A stretch of 19,023 nucleotides of DNA from assembly GCA_023399275.1 (NCBI GenBank), contig JAEWQH010000002.1, forward strand, positions 1 to 19,023, in the 5' to 3' direction. Origin of the DNA: Bacillota bacterium (lineage in GTDB: Bacteria > Bacillota > Clostridia > Christensenellales > CAG-138). Of the stretch, positions 14,408 to 19,023 are shown piece by piece (position 1 is the stretch's first letter; every line of letters begins with the position of its first letter). Under the pieces are notes generated by a model, which made no database searches, was not told where the DNA came from, and saw nothing but the letters and a program-made list of their open reading frames with translations. Both the position numbers and the translations under genes were made by a program.

Positions 14408-16428
14408 ATATCCTCCTCCTGAATGGTGGCGATGGGGAACTGTGCGATCCGCAGCCGCGTGCAGCCGTATGGAACCAGCGTTTTTTGCACGAGCGCGCTT
14501 TTTGGAATGGCGTATGGCTCCGGCACGGGGCCCGCGCTGTTTTGCCGCCTGCGCCACTGCGGCGCGGGTGCGAGCGGCAGCGAAACGCACAGCGGAGGCT
14601 CGTCCCCGCCAAAGGGCTGCGTGCCGGGCGTGCGGCGGGTGATCGCCGCGCCCGGAAGCGACGAAGCGCTCACACCATAGCGCCACTCTTCGCACGGGTA
14701 AAAGGCAAAGTCCGCAAAGGGCGGCGTACCGCGCAAAACGCGTGTCTTCGCCGACACCGGCAGCGCGAGCAGAAGCGCACCGCAGTGGATCGACACCCCG
14801 CCTGCAAGCCCGGGAACAAGCCGAAGGGCAAGCGGAAACGAGAGCCGGATCCGGTCGCCTGCGCAAAAGCGCCTCTGCAAAGCGAGATAGCCTTCTTGCG
14901 GCTCCGCTGTGACGGGCGCTGCGTTGAGCGAGAGCTCAAACGACTCCGCCCAGGCGGGCAGCCGCAGCAGCAGGCAGAAGTCGAGCGCATGCGCATCGTT
15001 TTGGATCTCGTCGATGTGGATCGTAACCCTGCCGCCGAATGGATAGTCCGTTTCCTCGGAAAAACGGATCCGCGTGCCGTCCACGTCGAGCGACGCGGTA
15101 CAGGGCGCGTAGACGGGCAGCGCGATCCCGCCCGCCCGGCGCATCGCCAGCGCGCCGAGCAGCTTCGGCCAGCCCTGGTGCATGTTTGCGGCGCAGCAGC
15201 CGAAATTTGGCGCAAGCCCGAAGAGATTTGCATCCCGGTAAGCGTCGTACCAACCGCGCTTTCTGCGGGAGACTTCGATCTGGTTGACCTGCTGCACGTA
15301 CTGGTGCGCACACATATCCGGCGTAAAGGTGGCCGGCCATGCGTTGTAGGCGATCTGTTCGATACGCTCGGCATAGGCAGCGTCCCCTGTTGCCGCGAGC
15401 AGCATCTGCAGCGAGTAGAGCAGCTCGGCGGCAAGGCAAAGCTCCACGCCGGCGGAGGGGGAGGGGCCGTTGAGGTGCTCGTCGCCCGAAAACAACCCGT
15501 TGGCGAGGCCGTGGTAGCGATCGAGGGCGGAAAGCCCCGCTTTCGCGGCTGCTGCGCCACCCGGCGCGCCGGAAGAGAGCGCGTCGAGCGCGGGCATCTT
15601 GAGCGCCATGGCGAGGTTGACCGCGTGCGTTCTGTGAAACGTCTGCAGAAACGGCGAGGCGTTGTCCCGCTCGATCGATGCTTTGGATTTGGGCCGGGGG
15701 GCAGACGGCTTGCGGTCCGCGCGCCGGAGCCGCTTACCCGCCCAGTCCCGGATCAGCGTAACGCGCTTGGCCGCCAGAAACAGCGGGCGGCTGAGGTAGG
15801 CACGCGTCGTTTTATCATAAGGGAAGCGCAAGAAAAACGTACCCCAGTCATAGCCCTGATTCCGCAGTAACCGCGTAAGCATGGAGAGATCTGTGCCGGG
15901 GGCCTTGCGCGCAAGCCAGCGCATGGGCACGAGCTGCTCCTGAGCGCGCGCCGCAGCCCACATGGCCAGCGGGCGATTCGGCAACTGTTGAAGCTGGAAG
16001 CGAAAGTACCGCTCGAGAAACGGCACCACGCGCGCGTCGCCCGTTGCATCCGCGTACTGTATGAGCGCTTTGAGCGCGACCATGCGCGACCACCAGTCGA
16101 GGTTGTCCGCGGGGCCGAAGAAACCGTCTTCCCGCTGGCTTTGCAGCATCCACTCGATCCACTGCTGCGCCTTTGCCTTGAGCGCATCGTCGTCAAGCGC
16201 ATAGGCCAGCGGGATCAGCCCGTCGAGGTAATACGGCCCGCGCTCCCAGTTTTCGCCCGCGCCGCCGAGCCATCCGGAGTCCGGCCCGAGATCGGGCCAG
16301 ATTTCGTCGATATGCCCGGTCAGGCCGGTTCTCTGCGCGTCGAATACGCGCCAAAGCCAGCCGCGCGGGCGCACGCTACCCGCCGGAGCAGGGTCGAGGG
16401 CGAAGGGGGCGGGCGTGTGTTGCTTCAT
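14404..16428 (-). CDS. GH127-type glycoside hydrolase (DUF1680), probable beta-L-arabinofuranosidase
   Basis: 674 aa. GH127 enzymes remove beta-L-arabinofuranose using a zinc-bound cysteine nucleophile. Seen: an (alpha/alpha)6-barrel N-terminal part (WERGPYYLDGLIPLAY near 61-76), GDEHLNG (315-321) with a possible acid/base Glu317, Glu329-x-Cys331, and Cys411-Cys412 in FGCCAANMHQGWP. These match the ExC...CC zinc set of HypBA1 with similar spacing. Two beta-sandwich parts follow from about 440 on. No signal peptide is seen, so it is likely cytoplasmic and acts on imported sugars. A basic Lys/Arg/Pro-rich stretch at 229-254 looks like an insertion. The ATG has AAAGGT 9 nt upstream. It overlaps the MFS gene by 4 nt. 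The exact specificity is uncertain, since DUF1680 groups vary. Confidence 0.9.
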   Translation of the reverse strand: MKQHTPAPFALDPAPAGSVRPRGWLWRVFDAQRTGLTGHIDEIWPDLGPDSGWLGGAGENWERGPYYLDGLIPLAYALDDDALKAKAQQWIEWMLQSQREDGFFGPADNLDWWSRMVALKALIQYADATGDARVVPFLERYFRFQLQQLPNRPLAMWAAARAQEQLVPMRWLARKAPGTDLSMLTRLLRNQGYDWGTFFLRFPYDKTTRAYLSRPLFLAAKRVTLIRDWAGKRLRRADRKPSAPRPKSKASIERDNASPFLQTFHRTHAVNLAMALKMPALDALSSGAPGGAAAAKAGLSALDRYHGLANGLFSGDEHLNGPSPSAGVELCLAAELLYSLQMLLAATGDAAYAERIEQIAYNAWPATFTPDMCAHQYVQQVNQIEVSRRKRGWYDAYRDANLFGLAPNFGCCAANMHQGWPKLLGALAMRRAGGIALPVYAPCTASLDVDGTRIRFSEETDYPFGGRVTIHIDEIQNDAHALDFCLLLRLPAWAESFELSLNAAPVTAEPQEGYLALQRRFCAGDRIRLSFPLALRLVPGLAGGVSIHCGALLLALPVSAKTRVLRGTPPFADFAFYPCEEWRYGVSASSLPGAAITRRTPGTQPFGGDEPPLCVSLPLAPAPQWRRRQNSAGPVPEPYAIPKSALVQKTLVPYGCTRLRIAQFPIATIQEEDI

Positions 16429-16479
16429 CAGTATACCTTTCGGTGAAAGCGGAGATGGAGGAGAGGTGTTCTTGAGGGC

Positions 16480-16508
16480 AGTATATCAAGCGCGCGGACA
16501 AAACACAA
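16480..16508 (-). promoter_or_regulatory. Predicted promoter of the GH127-MFS operon
   Basis: Minus strand: TTGTGT (16503-16508), 17 nt, then TATACT (16480-16485) preceded by TG one base away (extended -10). It lies about 50 nt upstream of the hydrolase ATG. Confidence 0.55.
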
Positions 16509-16541
16509 TCCGCGTGCGCGCAACAGTTTTTGGCAAATCGG

Positions 16542-16570
16542 TGCCCGCGCGGGCAAAAATCTGGTACAAT
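16542..16570 (+). promoter_or_regulatory. Predicted promoter of the glycerate kinase operon with palindrome
   Basis: TGG-TACAAT (16562-16570) is an extended -10. Instead of a clear -35 there is a perfect 14-bp palindrome TGCCCGCGCGGGCA (16542-16555), placed where a regulator could bind. Confidence 0.5.
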
Positions 16571-16629
16571 CAAGCAAAAAGCAGGCATGCCCATTTGATT
16601 CGGGAGCTATGCCGTTACGGGAGCATCGC

Positions 16630-17754
16630 ATGAAGAAGATCGCCGTCGTATCCGACTCGTTCAAGGGCTCGGTTTCCTCCAGTGAGATCTGCGTCATCGT
16701 TGCGCAGGAGGCCGAGCGCTTCTTTCCTGCGTGCGAGGTCGTCGGTTTGCCGGTGGCGGATGGCGGCGAGGGGACGGTGGACAGCTTTCTCGAGTGCATG
16801 GAGGGCGAAAAAGTTTGGACCGAGGCCGCCGGACCGTACTTTGAACGGCTCGAATCGTTCTACGGCCGCTTTGGCGACACGGCGGTCATCGAGATGGCGG
16901 CGGCGGCGGGGCTGCCGCTCGTGGAGGAGCGCAGAAACCCGGCGCTGACCACGACCTACGGCGTCGGCGAGCTGATGCGGCATGCACTGGAGCATGGGGC
17001 GCGGCGGTTGATCCTCGCGCTCGGCGGCAGCGCGACAAACGACGGCGGCTGCGGCGCGGCGGCCGCGATGGGAACCCGATTCTTCGACGCGGCGGGAGCG
17101 TCGTTTGTGCCCACGGGCGGCACGCTCGCGCGGATCGCGCGGATCGACCGCGCCGAGACGGCGCGTCTGCTTTCCGGCGTGGAGGTCGTCGCCATGTGCG
17201 ACATCGACAACCCCATGCACGGCGAGCGGGGCGCGGCGTATGTCTTTGCCCCGCAGAAGGGGGCGGACGCACGCATGGTGCGGCTGCTGGATGAGCAGCT
17301 TGCCGCGCTGGATCAGGCGTTGGCGCGCGAGCTTTGCGCGCATGTTTCGCAGCTGCCCGGCGCGGGCGCGGCGGGGGCCATGGGCGCGGGCGCGGTCGCG
17401 TTCTTCGGCGCGGCGCTCAGGCCGGGCATAGAGACGGTGCTGGACACGGTGCGCTTTGAAGAGCGCGTTGCGGGCGCAGACTTTGTGATCACCGGCGAGG
17501 GCCGGCTGGATAGCCAGAGTCTGCGCGGCAAGGTGGTCGTCGGCGTATCCCGCCGTGCAAAGAAGGCCGGCGTGCCCGTGTTTGCGGTGGTTGGAGACGT
17601 GGGCGACGGCATCGAGGCGGTGTATGACGAGGGCGTGACCGCGGTCTTTAGCACCAACCGGCTCGCAATTCCGTTTTCCGAGGCGAAGCAGCGAAGCGCG
17701 CGGGACTACCGCCTGACGATCGAGAATCTGTTTCGGGCGCTTGCGGCGCTGTGA
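16630..17754 (+). CDS. glxK: Glycerate 2-kinase (GarK/GlxK type)
   Basis: Phosphorylates D-glycerate with ATP to 2-phosphoglycerate, feeding lower glycolysis. 374 aa, usual for the type I family. Seen: SDSFKGS (8-14), ADGGEGT (43-49), the central GGSATNDGGCG (132-142), and the C-terminal TGEGRLDSQS followed by GKVVVGVSRRAK. The start at 16630 (MKKIAVV) is preferred over the ATG at 16609 because GGGAG lies 6 nt before it and family members begin this way. The kdgK-type gene follows after 70 nt with its own strong ribosome binding site. Together they fit catabolism of sugar acids such as glucarate, galactarate or uronates; the upstream enzymes are not in the window. Confidence 0.95.
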   Translation: MKKIAVVSDSFKGSVSSSEICVIVAQEAERFFPACEVVGLPVADGGEGTVDSFLECMEGEKVWTEAAGPYFERLESFYGRFGDTAVIEMAAAAGLPLVEERRNPALTTTYGVGELMRHALEHGARRLILALGGSATNDGGCGAAAAMGTRFFDAAGASFVPTGGTLARIARIDRAETARLLSGVEVVAMCDIDNPMHGERGAAYVFAPQKGADARMVRLLDEQLAALDQALARELCAHVSQLPGAGAAGAMGAGAVAFFGAALRPGIETVLDTVRFEERVAGADFVITGEGRLDSQSLRGKVVVGVSRRAKKAGVPVFAVVGDVGDGIEAVYDEGVTAVFSTNRLAIPFSEAKQRSARDYRLTIENLFRALAAL

Positions 17755-17824
17755 GCCGGGGAATGAGCGGGTCGCCCGTACACGGCGGCACGATTGGAGA
17801 GAAAAGAAAGCAAAGGAGAATAGG

Positions 17825-18898
17825 ATGCAGCTTCGAGATCACTGCAAATACCATCTGCTGGTGCCAACCAGTATGGGACTTCGCCTGACGCCGAAGGACA
17901 GGCAGCCCGTGCACGTCAGCCGCGAATTCGTGCTGCAGGCCAACAGCGCCGAGAGCAATGTGCTCGGCGTTTCGGCCTCGCTGGGACTGCGCACCAAGGT
18001 GCTGACGGCGTTTGTGGAGGGCAGCCCCTTTGCGCAGTTCATCAAGGGCGAGCTGCGCGCGCGCGGCATTGATTTTGAAGGGCCGGAGGTGGACCCGGGC
18101 GGCCCATGGGGGTATCGCCACCAGATCAACGTGGCGGACAGCGGCTACGGTGCGCGCGGCGCCCGCGTGTGGAATGACCGCGCCGGGGAAGTCGGGCGCA
18201 CGCTCAGCGGCAAGGACTTCGACCTGGAGCGTATCTTCGGGGAGGAGGGTGCGCAGATGCTGCATCTTTCAGGTTTGTTTGCTGCCATGTCGGATCAGAC
18301 CGCGCAGTTCTGCCTCGACTGCGCCCGCGCGGCCAAACGGTACGGCACGCGCATCTCCTTTGACCTCAACCACCGCGCGTCGTTCTGGCAGGGGCGTGAG
18401 GCGCAGCTGCGGGCGGTGTTTACCCAGATCGCCTCACTGGCGGACATCCTCATCGGCAACGAGGAAGATTTTCAGCTGGCGTTGGGCGTCGAGGGGCCGG
18501 AGGCCGGCGGACGGGATCTCGGCGCGAAGATCAGCGGCTTTCAGCGCATGATCGACGGGGTGCGAAAGCGCTTTCCCGACGCGCAGGCGTTCGCCACGAC
18601 GCTGCGGGAGGTCGTCAGCGCCAACGACAACCTCTGGGGCGCTATCCTGTATACGGACGGGCGCTGGTATGTCGAGGAGCCGCGGGGCATACCGGTGCTC
18701 GATCGCATCGGCGGCGGCGACGGGTTTGTCAGCGGGCTGCTCTACGGTGTGCTCAAGGGATGGGAGCCGGGCAAGTGGCTGCAGTTTGGCTGGGCATCGG
18801 GTGCGCTGGTGGTTACGCTGCTGACGGACTACGCAACCCCCGCCGACGAGGAGCAGATCTGGAGCATCTACCAAGGCAACGCGCGGGTGCGGCGCTAG
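17825..18898 (+). CDS. kdgK: PfkB-family sugar kinase, 2-keto-3-deoxygluconate kinase type
   Basis: 357 aa ribokinase-fold kinase. Seen: GNEEDF (211-216), the TTLREVVSANDNLWGA segment typical of Clostridial KdgK proteins, and the anion-hole/catalytic motif RIGGGDGF with base Asp299. The predicted reaction is KDG plus ATP to KDPG, the Entner-Doudoroff entry for uronates and gluconate. The N-terminus is unusual: where KdgK normally has a Gly-rich GGGEANVA strand, this one reads QANSAESNVLGVSASLG, so substrate use may differ. The start at 17825 has AAGGAG 6 nt upstream; a longer in-frame reading from 17741 overlaps the glycerate kinase end and lacks a binding site. Family is sure; the exact sugar acid is less so. 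Confidence 0.88.
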   Translation: MQLRDHCKYHLLVPTSMGLRLTPKDRQPVHVSREFVLQANSAESNVLGVSASLGLRTKVLTAFVEGSPFAQFIKGELRARGIDFEGPEVDPGGPWGYRHQINVADSGYGARGARVWNDRAGEVGRTLSGKDFDLERIFGEEGAQMLHLSGLFAAMSDQTAQFCLDCARAAKRYGTRISFDLNHRASFWQGREAQLRAVFTQIASLADILIGNEEDFQLALGVEGPEAGGRDLGAKISGFQRMIDGVRKRFPDAQAFATTLREVVSANDNLWGAILYTDGRWYVEEPRGIPVLDRIGGGDGFVSGLLYGVLKGWEPGKWLQFGWASGALVVTLLTDYATPADEEQIWSIYQGNARVRR

Positions 18899-18935
18899 CA
18901 GCGGCCGATCCTGCGATCGGGCCGGAGCGGAACAA

Positions 18936-18983
18936 AAACACCATTGCGAGGTTGTTGCAACCTTGCAATGGTGTTTGTTTTTG
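18936..18983 (+). terminator. Strong intrinsic terminator after the kinase pair
   Basis: AAACACCATTGC (18936-18947) pairs with GCAATGGTGTTT (18965-18976), and AGGTTG/CAACCT pair inside around a TTG loop. Allowing one G-U pair gives a continuous 19-bp stem, followed by GTTTTT. The A-rich left flank means it may also work leftward. Confidence 0.9.
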
Positions 18984-19023
18984 GAAAGCGGGCTGTCCCG
19001 TCCGGCTAAGAACGGGGGACTAT

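Noticed and set aside
14374..15870. Rightward 498-codon ORF
   Set aside because: Antisense to the GH127 gene, whose zinc-site motifs prove the minus frame is real.

Overview
The window is about 19 kb of GC-rich, densely coding bacterial DNA. Purine-rich AGGAGG-type ribosome binding sites, paired DegV proteins, a BlaI/M56 regulatory pair and an OmpR-type two-component pair suggest a GC-rich Firmicute of the class Clostridia. That placement is inferred from gene content; no rRNA or other phylogenetic marker is present. I see no tRNA or rRNA gene, CRISPR array, transposase or integrase.

Layout. Positions 1-1410 hold the last 469 codons of an IMP dehydrogenase (guaB) that runs in from beyond the left edge; it resembles the unusual Tritrichomonas foetus enzyme type. 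A bidirectional terminator separates it from a leftward block: two tandem DegV fatty-acid-binding proteins, a histidine kinase and its response regulator (8-nt overlap), and thiamine pyrophosphokinase. From about 6.0 kb transcription turns rightward with a DEDDh 3'-5' exonuclease and a two-repeat CCG-domain iron-sulfur protein, closed by a terminator.

Positions 7567-8152 have no convincing protein gene. They do hold an ECF-type promoter (TGTCACA-N16-CGTC), about 280 nt of sequence rich in strong hairpins and then an intrinsic terminator, which together make a candidate non-coding RNA unit. A sigma-A-type promoter follows, overlapped by a nested 43-bp palindrome. It drives a BlaI-family repressor, an M56 (BlaR1/MecR1-like) membrane metallopeptidase and two long paralogous membrane-anchored proteins of unknown function. 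The peptidase stops just after its catalytic part. The membrane segment and extracytoplasmic region expected after it are instead carried by the two paralogs, whose first ~70 codons are about 96% identical at DNA level although the rest has diverged. This looks like a split BlaR-type signalling system with two alternative sensor-like subunits, and is the most interesting part of the window.

The right end is a carbohydrate region. A GH127 (DUF1680) glycoside hydrolase and an MFS transporter form a leftward operon with an ATGA overlap. Divergent from them are glycerate 2-kinase and a PfkB kinase of the 2-keto-3-deoxygluconate kinase type, ended by a strong terminator. Together these suggest uptake and trimming of L-arabinose-containing sugars alongside sugar-acid catabolism toward 2-phosphoglycerate and KDPG.
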